Assembly (NCBI GenBank): GCA_002721445.1
Contig: PBKN01000018.1
Span: 1 to 64,000, forward strand
Length of the DNA: 64,000 nt
DNA from: Chloroflexota bacterium
GTDB lineage: Bacteria > Chloroflexota > Dehalococcoidia > Lucifugimonadales > GCA-002723415
Direction: 5' to 3'
Shown: positions 1 to 10,529 of the stretch, one piece after another
Layout: each line of letters starts with the position of its first letter
Numbering within the stretch: position 1 is the stretch's first letter
Made by a program: the position numbers and the translations under genes
The notes under the pieces: generated by a model
What the model was told of the DNA's origin: nothing
The model's database searches: none
Seen by the model: only the letters and a program-made list of their open reading frames with translations

Positions 1-971
1 CCATGTCCACCATATTTAATTAATCTTTGTTTACTACATATATCATGTGCGATTACTATTTTATCTTCATAGCCACCTTCAAGTAGCCATCCGATCTGAT
101 CCATTCTTGTAGCATCGTTAGGCATATCTATACCATTTGGATTTGCGATATAATAAGATTGTTCAGTTCCAAACAAATCCCATTCTACATAACATCCAGT
201 CTCAGCCAATCTTTCAAAATCTTCTCTTTTAGATATAGTACGATCAACATGCCCCATAACAGTTCTAGTGAGGTCTGTACCTACTTCTCTTAGAATTTCA
301 ATTATTTCTAAAGGAGCAGTTTCGTGTCTACCTGGATGAATTAATAAAGGAGCACCGGTAGCAAGTTGAGCTCTACCAGAAGCTCTAAGTACTTTAAGTT
401 CATTATCAGTTAAAGGCCAGCTGCAACCTACTTCGCCAATAATACCAGATTTAATTCCAGTACCATCAACTCCTTCTGTAATATCTTCAACGATTTTTTC
501 AAATATCTCGTCTTCTGATATTTCATCCATGTTTACTGGATGTGCAGCGTCTACGTAAAAAGAAGCTCCCATAACTACATTAACACCAGTATGCCTTGAT
601 ATTCGCGCTAATCCAATAGGATCTCTAGCAATACCAATACTTGTAACATCAACTAATGTACCGCCTCCGTATTGCTTAAATAAATCAACCTCTTCAATTG
701 CAGTATTAATATCAAGTAATTTACCATTATCTATATTATGTATGCCATGGTGTCTAATCCATCCGAGAGTTTCAAAAGATACGGGTTTATAATATAGATC
801 TCTAAGACTTGCTTCAGTTGGAATTTGACTTGTATACCCAATAGGTAATTTAGTCTCTTTATAGCTACTATCAAAAAGTAAATGTTCATGAGTTAAGGTA
901 ATACCTAATTCATCAGGTTTTATTAAACCTGTAACAGTTTGTATTAATCCTTTTTCAACTAAGCTATACAT
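1..971 (-). CDS. Phosphotriesterase-family metal-dependent hydrolase (3' end truncated by window edge)
   Basis: Open minus-strand frame from ATG at 969-971 to the window edge (not in ORF track because it has no stop); translation contains LTHEHLLFD, IGEVGCSWPLTDNE, LIHPGRH and VMGHVDRT, typical of the PTE family. Confidence 0.85.
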   Translation of the reverse strand, partial: MYSLVEKGLIQTVTGLIKPDELGITLTHEHLLFDSSYKETKLPIGYTSQIPTEASLRDLYYKPVSFETLGWIRHHGIHNIDNGKLLDINTAIEEVDLFKQYGGGTLVDVTSIGIARDPIGLARISRHTGVNVVMGASFYVDAAHPVNMDEISEDEIFEKIVEDITEGVDGTGIKSGIIGEVGCSWPLTDNELKVLRASGRAQLATGAPLLIHPGRHETAPLEIIEILREVGTDLTRTVMGHVDRTISKREDFERLAETGCYVEWDLFGTEQSYYIANPNGIDMPNDATRMDQIGWLLEGGYEDKIVIAHDICSKQRLIKYGGH

Positions 972-979
972 TTCAACAA

Positions 980-1729
980 CTATTTAGGTATTTCTAAAAG
1001 CACTGTAGCACCCATTTTTATATATTTATCTCTTAATTCAGGATAATAATGTCTAATAGCTAATTTAGTACCAGTTCCTTTCAATTGGTCAGCAACATAT
1101 TCTACGCAATCATCATCTGTTTTAAATGGATGATCCGGATTAGCTTCTCTACTAAAACTTAAATCAGCAGGTCCCCATGATAAACAATCTACTCCTTTTT
1201 TTGCTAATTTTGCTGCATTAGTAACTGCGTTTATAGATTCAATTTGCATCCATAATACACCAGTCTTATTCCACCAATTTGAATAACCTAAACGGTGCTC
1301 AGATTCTGAAAGGTTTTTACCTGCTCCAAATTCTTTAAACCCTTTAGATTCACCCCCTAGCCAACTACGTTTACCAACTGGAGGAAGATAAAAACTATCC
1401 AAAGCTTCTTGCACAGTAGATTCTTCTTCTACTTGAGGAATTTCAAGTGCGGTTGGCCCAAGGTCAAGATAATTACCCAACATAAAGGAAAATTTTGTAT
1501 GCTTGATTCTAAATTGAACATCAACACCTAACTCAGCAGCTATATTGCATACATTAACTAAATCATGCTCGCAGAAAGCAGAATGCTGACTATCTAATGC
1601 AAAATAATCATATGGATATTCTTTTATAACTTCTTCTAATCTTTCTCTAGTAGCAGTTAAAGGTACAGCTGCACCAATAACTACATCACCTTCATTTATT
1701 CTTTGTTTAAGATTTTTCTTCTCTGGCAT
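980..1729 (-). CDS. HpcH/HpaI aldolase/citrate lyase family protein
   Basis: ORF 980-1858; likely start is the internal ATG at 1729 (MPEKKNLKQRINEGDVV...) preceded by AGGAGAT; motifs ALDSQHSAF, MQIES..AVTNAAKLAKKGVDCLSWGPADLS. Confidence 0.8.
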   Translation of the reverse strand: MPEKKNLKQRINEGDVVIGAAVPLTATRERLEEVIKEYPYDYFALDSQHSAFCEHDLVNVCNIAAELGVDVQFRIKHTKFSFMLGNYLDLGPTALEIPQVEEESTVQEALDSFYLPPVGKRSWLGGESKGFKEFGAGKNLSESEHRLGYSNWWNKTGVLWMQIESINAVTNAAKLAKKGVDCLSWGPADLSFSREANPDHPFKTDDDCVEYVADQLKGTGTKLAIRHYYPELRDKYIKMGATVLLEIPK

Positions 1730-1838
1730 AACATCTCCTAATTCAATAATAAAAAATATATTAAACTTTACTTCATTAATCTTAATCAGTCTATACAAAT
1801 ATGTAAATAATATCTTTGATTTGGTCAAGGTTAATATA

Positions 1839-2255
1839 TTATTCTTCAGCCATATCAAATCCTATAACCTTATCAGGCAAAATTTTAACTGCAATAAAAT
1901 CTAATTCTTTCAAAACATTTTTTGAATATTCAGCACCTTCACTTTTACCTAAATAATGAATAGCCATAAGCATAACTAATTCTTGAATATTATTTTTTGT
2001 TAATTGAGCTTTACCATTTATTTGAACCCATTTTTGTGGCTTAGTTTCAGTAGCAATACATAGAGAAATCCTGTCATCATTTTTAAGATTTTTTGATTTC
2101 ACTGAAGAATCTTCAATTACTATATAAACAAAATCTTCATACAAAATATGCCATACAGGTGTCATATGAGCAGAACCATCTTTACGCAATGTAGCTACTA
2201 TAGAAATAATAGGCTTTTTAATAACTTCTTCAATTTGATCTGAATTCAATCTCAT
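1839..2255 (-). CDS. Pyridoxamine 5'-phosphate oxidase / F420-type split-barrel family protein
   Basis: 138 aa; IATLRKDGSAHMTPVWHILYEDFVYIVIEDSSVKSKNLKNDDRISLCIA pattern. Confidence 0.75.
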   Translation of the reverse strand: MRLNSDQIEEVIKKPIISIVATLRKDGSAHMTPVWHILYEDFVYIVIEDSSVKSKNLKNDDRISLCIATETKPQKWVQINGKAQLTKNNIQELVMLMAIHYLGKSEGAEYSKNVLKELDFIAVKILPDKVIGFDMAEE

Positions 2256-2264
2256 AAAGCACCT

Positions 2265-2690
2265 CTAATTCAAAGGATTATAATTGGATAAAACTGCTAA
2301 ATTTTTCAAAGTACGCATGCCTGGGTATAATTTCCCATTAATTTCCCAAGTAGGGAAAGATGTAATTTTTTTTTGTTTACACAAATTTAAATTTGAATTT
2401 TGACCTTTAGAATCACATTCAATATAAAGGATTTTATCAAATGAATCTTCAAATAATTCTTTCTGTTTATCGCAATATGGGCACCAATAAGCTCCATACA
2501 TTCTAACTCCCTCTTGAGAAAGATGTTTTGCTAGTTTTATTTTTAAATCAATAGTCTGAAAACCAGAATTATAATTATAATTTACTGAATTAACTGGAGG
2601 TTCCAAGTTTTTATTATTAACATCTAAACCACAATTTATATTTATATTGCATATAAATATAAATAATAATACTAAATATAATCTATACAT
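2265..2690 (-). CDS. Thioredoxin-like protein with signal/anchor peptide (VKOR-associated thioredoxin type)
   Basis: YGAYWCPYCDKQKELF redox motif and N-terminal hydrophobic segment (MYRLYLVLLFIFICNININCG); ORF track start 2729, a later Met at 2690 looks better. Confidence 0.65.
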   Translation of the reverse strand: MYRLYLVLLFIFICNININCGLDVNNKNLEPPVNSVNYNYNSGFQTIDLKIKLAKHLSQEGVRMYGAYWCPYCDKQKELFEDSFDKILYIECDSKGQNSNLNLCKQKKITSFPTWEINGKLYPGMRTLKNLAVLSNYNPLN

Positions 2691-3900
2691 TTTTAATTTG
2701 ACTTTGTATATCTTGAACTTTTTCATCAACCTTTTTTAATTTGAATATTGAATATACAGATGCAGATATTAGAATAACTCCTAATAAAATTATAGAAAAC
2801 TCTACACCAAAATACTTTCCGAGAGTTCCACTAAAAAATCCTGCAACACTTGACAATCCATATGAGATTGCTAATAAACTTAATATTCTACCTCTCATAG
2901 CGTCACTAGTAATTAACTGTAAATATGAATAAATCTTTATTTCAAATATAAATGCAAAGCCCCAGGCTATAGTTAAAGAAAGAACAGCTAAGTAAAAATA
3001 AGGTGAAATAGCAAAAGAAATCAAAAACACACCGAACCCAAACAACCCAAATACCATATACATATATGATGATCTAGATAACTGTGAAATTATAACAGTA
3101 CCAGCAACAGCTCCAAGGCTTGCACAAGAAAGAATTAATCCCAGATTTGACGCAGGAAGTTTAAATATATCTCTAACCATTACTGGAATCATACTATTAT
3201 GAGACCAGCCAAAAACTTCTGAAAATAACATAATAATTAATATTTGTTTAATTAAATGATTATCATATATATATTTAATAACTTCTTTCAAACCAAATCC
3301 AGTTGAACTTGAGTGTTCTGAATAATTATTAATAACAGAAAGATTTTTTATAAATAAAAATGATAAAAAAATTAATGCACTACATATAAAGTATACTATA
3401 GACATATTTATTTCTATTAAGTTACCAGTAATAATAGGTATTAAAAATCCTAAAACAGTATATAACAAAAAAGTAGTTGAAATAGCCTTTACTAAATCAA
3501 TTTTTCCAACTACATCTAATAATAATGCCTCTCTAGTAGGTAATCTAACACCTCCTACTGCACCATTTATAAATACTATTAATAATATTTCCCATAACTT
3601 AACTATTTCAAAATAAATTAAACATCCCAAAATTAATGTAACAAAAAAATCTACTGGTTGTGTTAGTTGTAAAATTTTCTTTCGATTAATCTTATCCGCA
3701 AGAATTCCTCCAAACAAACTAAAAGATACAACCCCTAACCCTGTAACACCAAATACTGCACCTGTCCAAAAAACCGAATTGGTAACATCTAAAGTAAGCC
3801 ATCCATTAGCCATTTGTAATAAAATGACAGAAGAATCATTACATATAAAAAAAAATAATAATATTCTAAATGGCTTATTCCTACGTATTAAATCTAACAT
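2683..3900 (-). CDS. MFS transporter
   Basis: 405 aa, ~12 hydrophobic segments, GGILADKINRKKIL loop motif, DAMRGRILSL motif. Confidence 0.8.
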   Translation of the reverse strand: MLDLIRRNKPFRILLFFFICNDSSVILLQMANGWLTLDVTNSVFWTGAVFGVTGLGVVSFSLFGGILADKINRKKILQLTQPVDFFVTLILGCLIYFEIVKLWEILLIVFINGAVGGVRLPTREALLLDVVGKIDLVKAISTTFLLYTVLGFLIPIITGNLIEINMSIVYFICSALIFLSFLFIKNLSVINNYSEHSSSTGFGLKEVIKYIYDNHLIKQILIIMLFSEVFGWSHNSMIPVMVRDIFKLPASNLGLILSCASLGAVAGTVIISQLSRSSYMYMVFGLFGFGVFLISFAISPYFYLAVLSLTIAWGFAFIFEIKIYSYLQLITSDAMRGRILSLLAISYGLSSVAGFFSGTLGKYFGVEFSIILLGVILISASVYSIFKLKKVDEKVQDIQSQIKNV

Positions 3901-3902
3901 AA

Positions 3903-5606
3903 TTATCGTATGATTATTGGCAATATAATATGGGATTTATAATCACTATTATGATAAATTTTTTGAGATGCTAGCTTAAATTCATCCTCTAATGCAAATT
4001 CTCCACCAGTATTTAAATTCCTATCGAATCTAGGAAAATTACTACTTGATATATCTACTCTAATTTTGTGACCTTTTTCAAAGATATTACTTGTAGGCCA
4101 TAAATTAATTTCATATTCATATATTTTATAAGGTTCAATTGTTTTTTGATGAACTGTTGATTCTCGATACCTTGCTCTTATAATTCCATCACATAGATTA
4201 ATTGCGCTACCATTTGGATAAACATCAACAAGTTTAGCTGTAAAATCAGTATCTATACAATCTGAGCTCGCATATAATTTAACTACAATATTACCTGTAA
4301 CTTCCAAATCAGATTCTAGCAATTCAGATGTATAAACTAACACATCATTACGAGCTTCAATAGAACTTTGATCATATGCTCCCCAAGATATAATATTGGG
4401 GTTGCAACATGTATTACCTCCTAAGGTAGGAACAGGAAAAGCAGGATTATATATATATGAATCTTCAGGTTCAAGTACTGGGGGCTCTATAGATAAAAAC
4501 CCATCACCAAATAATGAATTTGAAGAGCCATTACTATGAAAATAATATTTGGTATAAACTGTATTTTCTAATGGCCATTGATTCTCTTCAACCCATTTGT
4601 TAATACCCATAGTAAATATTTTAATATCAGGTTGTTCTTTAACTCGATTATTTATACCTTTCAACCAATAGTTGAACCATTCTAACTCTATAGGCAAAAT
4701 ATCTAATTTAGAATCTAAGCCATAATCCATATCTCCTGCATAACTTAATGAACCAGCATTATGCACCCATGGACCTAAAATAACTTTTTGGTTAGATCTA
4801 GCTAAATCAGAACCACCTAATTCTTTCATACCTATATAATTATTAAAAGTACCTGCTGTAAAGAAATCATACCAACCTCCAATTTGTAATACTGGAATTT
4901 TAATATCTTGGTACCTTTCCTTTATTGCTAATTCCTTCCAATAGTAATCATAGTCAGGATGGGAAATCCATTCACGAAAAAAATCAACATTCTTTCCTGC
5001 AAATTCATCTAACTTTTTCAAAGGCAATGTCATAAATAATTGATTCCAATCATAAAGTTTTAATGATTGAGTTGTTCGTCCATCTTGCCTCCATGACCAA
5101 GTTGCCGACCAGCCTAATTGAAATGCACCTCCTTGGTAGTGAGGAGATTCATGTAAATTATCTCCAATCACTCTTGGAATAATCGTTTTTAAATATTCAC
5201 TGCCCATAGAAGCAGCTTGCCATTGAACATTTCCAACATAAGAACCTCCAACCATTCCAATATTGCTATCACACCAAGGTTGAATCCCAATCCATTCAAG
5301 AGTATCAAATCCATCATTGAATTCATCTATCCAGGGTCTAAATTCACCTTCAGAATCATTTCTACCTCTAGTATCCTGAGCAACAAAAATATATCCTTTT
5401 TGAGCGAAATAAATTGCACTTTCAACTATATCATCTGAAGAATTATCATATGGAGTTCTAGTTAGTATGACTGGTAAAGGTTTATTCCTGTCTTTTGGAA
5501 AATATATATCAGCAGACAGTGATATATTATCTCTCATAATAATTCTTTGATTATATTTAATATCTACATTGAAAGGTTTAAATATACTAGTCAAAAAATT
5601 CTCCAA
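3903..5606 (-). CDS. CocE/NonD family hydrolase (X-Pro dipeptidyl-peptidase S15-like)
   Basis: RDNISLSADIYFP..LPVILTRTPYD, VAQDTRGRNDSEGEF, GMVGGSYVGNVQWQAA and C-terminal beta domain. Confidence 0.88.
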   Translation of the reverse strand: MENFLTSIFKPFNVDIKYNQRIIMRDNISLSADIYFPKDRNKPLPVILTRTPYDNSSDDIVESAIYFAQKGYIFVAQDTRGRNDSEGEFRPWIDEFNDGFDTLEWIGIQPWCDSNIGMVGGSYVGNVQWQAASMGSEYLKTIIPRVIGDNLHESPHYQGGAFQLGWSATWSWRQDGRTTQSLKLYDWNQLFMTLPLKKLDEFAGKNVDFFREWISHPDYDYYWKELAIKERYQDIKIPVLQIGGWYDFFTAGTFNNYIGMKELGGSDLARSNQKVILGPWVHNAGSLSYAGDMDYGLDSKLDILPIELEWFNYWLKGINNRVKEQPDIKIFTMGINKWVEENQWPLENTVYTKYYFHSNGSSNSLFGDGFLSIEPPVLEPEDSYIYNPAFPVPTLGGNTCCNPNIISWGAYDQSSIEARNDVLVYTSELLESDLEVTGNIVVKLYASSDCIDTDFTAKLVDVYPNGSAINLCDGIIRARYRESTVHQKTIEPYKIYEYEINLWPTSNIFEKGHKIRVDISSSNFPRFDRNLNTGGEFALEDEFKLASQKIYHNSDYKSHIILPIIIR

Positions 5607-5700
5607 AATTGAAAATTGTATTAATTATTTTACACTAAAACGAACATAGTATATATTCTAAATCAAACTTACTAATAATAGTCAATAAATAAAATAAAAT

Positions 5701-6222
5701 ATGAAGAAGATTATATTAAAAACTAATAGATTAATATTAAGACCCATACTTCCAGATGATTTCTCTGCAATATATAATTATTCTAAAGACGAAGAATGGG
5801 GACAATACTTTAACCCTCATACTTTCGAACATGTAGAAAACTTAGTTAACAAATGGGTATCCTCTCCTTGGGATATATGCCCTAGATTCTCTATAACACT
5901 AAATTCAAAAGTCATTGGTGGTACAGGATTATACATAGACATTGAAAACAATATAGCTGAAATAGGTTATTCACTTGCTAAAGAATACTGGGGAAAAGGA
6001 TATATTACTGAAGCAACTTCAGAGGTAACTCGATGGGGTTTCAAAGATTTAAAATTATATAAAATATTTGCTAAAGCAAATTCAGAAAATTTTCGCTCTT
6101 TAAACGTTATGAAAAAACTAGGTATGGTTCAAGAGGCATTATTAAAAGAACATAACCTTATTCGAGGTAATAGAAAAGATGAAGTTTTATATTCTATCAT
6201 AAAAGATAAATGGCTCTCTTAA
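5701..6222 (+). CDS. GNAT family N-acetyltransferase (RimJ/RimL-like)
   Basis: TNRLILRPILPDDF..., EIGYSLAKEYWGKGYITEA, ANSENFRSLNVMKKLGM. Confidence 0.88.
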   Translation: MKKIILKTNRLILRPILPDDFSAIYNYSKDEEWGQYFNPHTFEHVENLVNKWVSSPWDICPRFSITLNSKVIGGTGLYIDIENNIAEIGYSLAKEYWGKGYITEATSEVTRWGFKDLKLYKIFAKANSENFRSLNVMKKLGMVQEALLKEHNLIRGNRKDEVLYSIIKDKWLS

Positions 6223-6227
6223 ATTAA

Positions 6228-7478
6228 GTGTATAATATTTACTCTTTAATAAAAAATAAATACGAAATCTTCACAGTATTCAAATCTAGAGAATATAGGT
6301 TATTCTGGCTTGGTGCGCTATTTTCAAATTTAGGTGTATGGGCTCTTATGTCAGGAAGACTCTGGTTAATGCAAGAATTAACCTATTCTTCAGGGAACTC
6401 TAACCTTATGCTTGGAATTTTAACTTTTTCGGGTTCAGGACCAATATTAATTTTTTCTATGTGGGGTGGAGTATTAGCTGATAGGATTAATCGACTCAAA
6501 ATAATTACATTTACACGATTCATGTTTGCTTTTTTATCTATATTAACTGGCATACTAATAACACTAAATATGATTACTCCACTTTATTTAATTATAATAT
6601 CTATTGGAACGGGTATACTTTTCTCCATAGATATACCTTCAAGACAAGCAATACTTGGAAGTATAGTTCCTAAAAAACATCTTTTATATGCAATTACAAT
6701 GTACTCATTCATATTTGGTATATCTAGTTTAGCTGGACCTGCGTATTTTGCACCAATCGTAAAAATATTCAGATTAGACGGGTTGTTCTATTTTGTAGGA
6801 TTTACATACATACTTACAGTCTTAATGTTGATGTCAATGAAACACATACCAAATCCAAAACGTAACAATAAAAATAAAATATTAAAAGATTTATTAGACG
6901 GATGGATATATATAAAATACAACAGAATAATTTTTGTACTTATATCTATAGGAACAATAATCACTATTTTTGGAACGTCATTTATGACATTACTTCCAGC
7001 ATATGCTGAAATTATTATTCAAAAAGGAATAGAAGGATATAGTACTTTACTATTAGGCAGTGGAATTGGAGCATTATTAGGTGGAGGAATGCTAGCGTTA
7101 TTTGGCAATCTAAAAAATTCTTCGAAATTACAATTTATTTGTACATTAGGAATTGGAATAAGCCTAATTCTATTTTCTCAAAGTACATGGATATATACTT
7201 CAGTATTAATATTAATTTTTGTTGCAGGCTTTAATTCAGCATTTGCAGCAATAAATAATACAATTATTCAAAGCATAGTAACTGAAGAATTTAGAGGAAG
7301 GGTTATGAGTATTCATCAAATGGCATGGGGGACAGGTGCTTTTGGAGGGTTAATAATAGGTCTAACAGCTCAAATATATTCGGTTCAAGTAGCCTTAACA
7401 ATTTTTGGAACTATAACATTCATATCATCTGGTATATTAGGAATAACAATACTAAAAAACAAACCATATTTTAGGTAA
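6228..7478 (+). CDS. MFS transporter (enterobactin-exporter-like)
   Basis: 416 aa multi-pass protein; GGVLADRINRLKI loop motif, FRGRVMSIHQMAWGT; GTG start implied. Confidence 0.8.
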   Translation: MYNIYSLIKNKYEIFTVFKSREYRLFWLGALFSNLGVWALMSGRLWLMQELTYSSGNSNLMLGILTFSGSGPILIFSMWGGVLADRINRLKIITFTRFMFAFLSILTGILITLNMITPLYLIIISIGTGILFSIDIPSRQAILGSIVPKKHLLYAITMYSFIFGISSLAGPAYFAPIVKIFRLDGLFYFVGFTYILTVLMLMSMKHIPNPKRNNKNKILKDLLDGWIYIKYNRIIFVLISIGTIITIFGTSFMTLLPAYAEIIIQKGIEGYSTLLLGSGIGALLGGGMLALFGNLKNSSKLQFICTLGIGISLILFSQSTWIYTSVLILIFVAGFNSAFAAINNTIIQSIVTEEFRGRVMSIHQMAWGTGAFGGLIIGLTAQIYSVQVALTIFGTITFISSGILGITILKNKPYFR

Positions 7479-7483
7479 TAAAA

Positions 7484-8203
7484 ATGAATAACTTTAAAAA
7501 ATTAGGATTTATAATACCTTCATCTTGTACTGTTTTTGAATTTGAATTGGCTAAATTATCTCCTCAAATATCTACAACTATTGGATGTGTTTCAAGGCTT
7601 TTAATAACAGATACAAATGAAGATGGATTAAACCAAATGAATGAAGGTATTGAATTAGCAGTTAGGCAATTAGCTACAATAAACCCTGATGTAATAAATT
7701 ATGTATGTACAAGTGGCAGCTTTAAAGATGGATATAATGGAAACAATAATATAAAAAAACTACTTAAAAAATATTCTCAATCTTCAGAAGTAACAACTAC
7801 TAGTGAAAGCGTATTAGAAGCTCTAAAGAAATTAAAAATAAAAAGCTTAGTCCTGCTTACACCTTATAACAAAAGTATTACTCAACTTGAAATAGATTTT
7901 TTAAATTTAAATAATATATCTGTATATGACCATATGTTTTTAGATATTGAAGATAATTTAGAAAGGGGTAATTTAGATCCCAAAGATTTATTCAATTATG
8001 CAACTAAACTAGATTTTAGCCAAGCTGATGGAATATTACTCAGCTGCACAAATGTTACATCTATGGAAATAATTAAACCTTTAGAAAAATTAACTAATAA
8101 ATCAGTAATCACAAGCAACCAGGCATCTATATGGCATTCCTTAAGATTATCTAGATGTAAGAAAAAAATTAATGGATATGGTAAGTTATTAAGTAAATAT
8201 TAA
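7484..8203 (+). CDS. Aspartate/glutamate racemase superfamily protein (maleate isomerase / arylmalonate decarboxylase-like)
   Basis: Two Cys catalytic motifs, VCTSGSF and LLSCTNV, in the expected order. Confidence 0.75.
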   Translation: MNNFKKLGFIIPSSCTVFEFELAKLSPQISTTIGCVSRLLITDTNEDGLNQMNEGIELAVRQLATINPDVINYVCTSGSFKDGYNGNNNIKKLLKKYSQSSEVTTTSESVLEALKKLKIKSLVLLTPYNKSITQLEIDFLNLNNISVYDHMFLDIEDNLERGNLDPKDLFNYATKLDFSQADGILLSCTNVTSMEIIKPLEKLTNKSVITSNQASIWHSLRLSRCKKKINGYGKLLSKY

Positions 8204-8324
8204 TTGAATAAGTATTAATAAAAAAATAAAAGGTTTAAGAAAAAAGTAACTAATGGTAATTTAAGTATATTATTAACTTGATTTGTTTTTATATTTTTAA
8301 AATAAACTTAAGGAGATAAAAATT

Positions 8325-9515
8325 ATGGCTACTAATAGAGGTGTTGCATATTTAGGAACTGGAAAAGTTGAAATACAATCAATTGATTTTCCTAAACTGT
8401 CTTTAGGTAATAGAAAATGTAATCATGGTGTTATATTAAAAGTTGTTGCAACTAACATCTGTGGAAGTGATCAACATATGGTACGAGGACGTACCACTGC
8501 ACCTTCAGGATTAATACTCGGCCATGAGATTACTGGTGAGGTTATTGAAAAAGGTAGCGACGTTGAATTTTTAGATATTGGAGATATAGTTTCAGTTCCA
8601 TTTAATATCGCGTGTGGTCGTTGTCAAAATTGTAAAGAAGGTAAAACAGGGATTTGTCTCAATGTAAATCCTGCCCGACCTGGTGCTGCATATGGCTATG
8701 TTGATATGGGAGGTTGGATTGGGGGGCAAGCTGAATATGTTATGATTCCTTATGCTGACTTTAATCTATTGAAATTTCCAGACAAAGAACAAGCACTGGA
8801 AAAAATAAAAGATTTGGCACTCTTATCAGATATATTTCCTACAGGTTTTCATGGAGCATACACAGCAGGTGTCGGACCAGGCTCAATAGTTTATATAGCT
8901 GGAGCCGGACCAGTTGGTCTTGCATCAGCTGCTTCATCTCAATTGCTTGGAGCTGCATGTGTTATAGTTGGTGATTTAATTCCTGAAAGATTAGCACAAG
9001 CAAAAAGCTTTGGATGTGAAACTGTAGACTTAAATAACAATGCTTCTTTAGCTGAACAAATTGAAAATATTGTTGGTATTCCAGAAGTAGATGCGGCAGT
9101 TGATTGTGTTGGTTTTGAAGCAAGAGGCCATGGTTCTGAAGCTGAAGTTGAAAAACCTGCAACAGTATTGAACTCAATTATGGAAGTTACACGAGCTGGA
9201 GGTTCTCTTGGAATTCCAGGACTTTATGTTACTGGTGATCCAGGTGGAGTTGATGACAATGCAAAGATTGGTATGTTAGGGATACGAATTGGCTTAGGCT
9301 GGGCTAAATCTCATAATTTTACAACGGGGCAATGCCCAGTTATGAAATATCATAGAAAATTGATGCAAGCAATTTTATATGACAAAATTCAGATTGCAAA
9401 GGCAACAAATGTTGAAGTAATTGGACTTGATGATGCTCCAAAAGGATATCAAGAATTTGATAAAGGTGTTGCAAAGAAATTTGTCATAGACCCTCATGGA
9501 GTAATTTCAAACTAA
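8325..9515 (+). CDS. Zinc-dependent dehydrogenase, glutathione-independent formaldehyde dehydrogenase-like
   Basis: NICGSDQHMVRGR, LGHEITGEVIE, FNIACGRCQNCKEGKTGIC, AGAGPVGLA; RBS AAGGAGAT upstream. Confidence 0.85.
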   Translation: MATNRGVAYLGTGKVEIQSIDFPKLSLGNRKCNHGVILKVVATNICGSDQHMVRGRTTAPSGLILGHEITGEVIEKGSDVEFLDIGDIVSVPFNIACGRCQNCKEGKTGICLNVNPARPGAAYGYVDMGGWIGGQAEYVMIPYADFNLLKFPDKEQALEKIKDLALLSDIFPTGFHGAYTAGVGPGSIVYIAGAGPVGLASAASSQLLGAACVIVGDLIPERLAQAKSFGCETVDLNNNASLAEQIENIVGIPEVDAAVDCVGFEARGHGSEAEVEKPATVLNSIMEVTRAGGSLGIPGLYVTGDPGGVDDNAKIGMLGIRIGLGWAKSHNFTTGQCPVMKYHRKLMQAILYDKIQIAKATNVEVIGLDDAPKGYQEFDKGVAKKFVIDPHGVISN

Positions 9516-9545
9516 AATCTATAAGTATGATAAGAGGTTAATAAA

Positions 9546-10493
9546 ATGAAAATTAGTGGACAACCTCCTTTTGTGTTTACATATCGCGATGATTTACATA
9601 CTTTACCAAATAAAGCCCTTGATTGTGAGGTAGATTTGCATGGAGGATTTGCTATCGATCATGAACCTGGCGGTGGTATTTATTACGGTATGCCTGGATG
9701 TGGGATTATCAGAATTAGCGATGATTTAATATCACAGGAAATTATAGAATTACCTAATGAATTAAATTCAGTAAATTTTCATGGAACTAAAATATGTACT
9801 TTCGATAACAAAAGACGCTTAGTATTGCCAGCAAATAATAACGAAAAGGTCATTATATTAAGTCTTGAAGGAGAAGTCGATTTTGTTTTATCAAGACCTG
9901 AATTTGTAGAGTATAAAGACAAATCAGTATTATTTAAACCTACAGATGCAGCAGTCGTAAATAATCATATATATATTGCTGATGGTTATGGTTCTAACTA
10001 TATTACAAAAGCAGACTTGATTACTCAAAAATGGAAAAGCATTTTTGCAGGTAAAACAGAAGACCCTAAAATGCCAGGTTTATTTGGTACTGCACACGGA
10101 TTAAATCCATCACCAGATGGGAAACACCTTTCTATTACAGATAGGCCGCATTCCAGATTGGAACATTTCACTTTTGAAGGAGAATTCAAAGAATCATATC
10201 AAATTCCTGATGGATCTAAACCATGTGGAATCGATTTTATAGAATGGCAAGGACGTTCTTTAGCTTTAATAGGTAGCTTAAGTGATCCAGATGAAAACAA
10301 ACCTGCCCCTATTTATATTTTAGATGCTAATTCTTATGAAGTATTGTCTACTATACGACCTAAAGAAGATTTAAATATTGAACTTGCAGATCATATACAT
10401 AACACAATTTGGTATAAATATAAAAATAATTTATACCTAATATGTCAAGCTTGGAATCCAGGGTATTATTTTGTACTAGAATTAGTAGTATAA
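9546..10493 (+). CDS. Beta-propeller (NHL/6-bladed) family protein
   Basis: Repeated propeller-like segments (KPTDAAVVNNHIYIADGYGSNYI, GTAHGLNPSPDGKHLSITDRPHSRLEHFTFEG). Confidence 0.65.
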   Translation: MKISGQPPFVFTYRDDLHTLPNKALDCEVDLHGGFAIDHEPGGGIYYGMPGCGIIRISDDLISQEIIELPNELNSVNFHGTKICTFDNKRRLVLPANNNEKVIILSLEGEVDFVLSRPEFVEYKDKSVLFKPTDAAVVNNHIYIADGYGSNYITKADLITQKWKSIFAGKTEDPKMPGLFGTAHGLNPSPDGKHLSITDRPHSRLEHFTFEGEFKESYQIPDGSKPCGIDFIEWQGRSLALIGSLSDPDENKPAPIYILDANSYEVLSTIRPKEDLNIELADHIHNTIWYKYKNNLYLICQAWNPGYYFVLELVV

Positions 10494-10529
10494 TTTCAGG
10501 AATAACAGATAATATAAATTATAAAAACA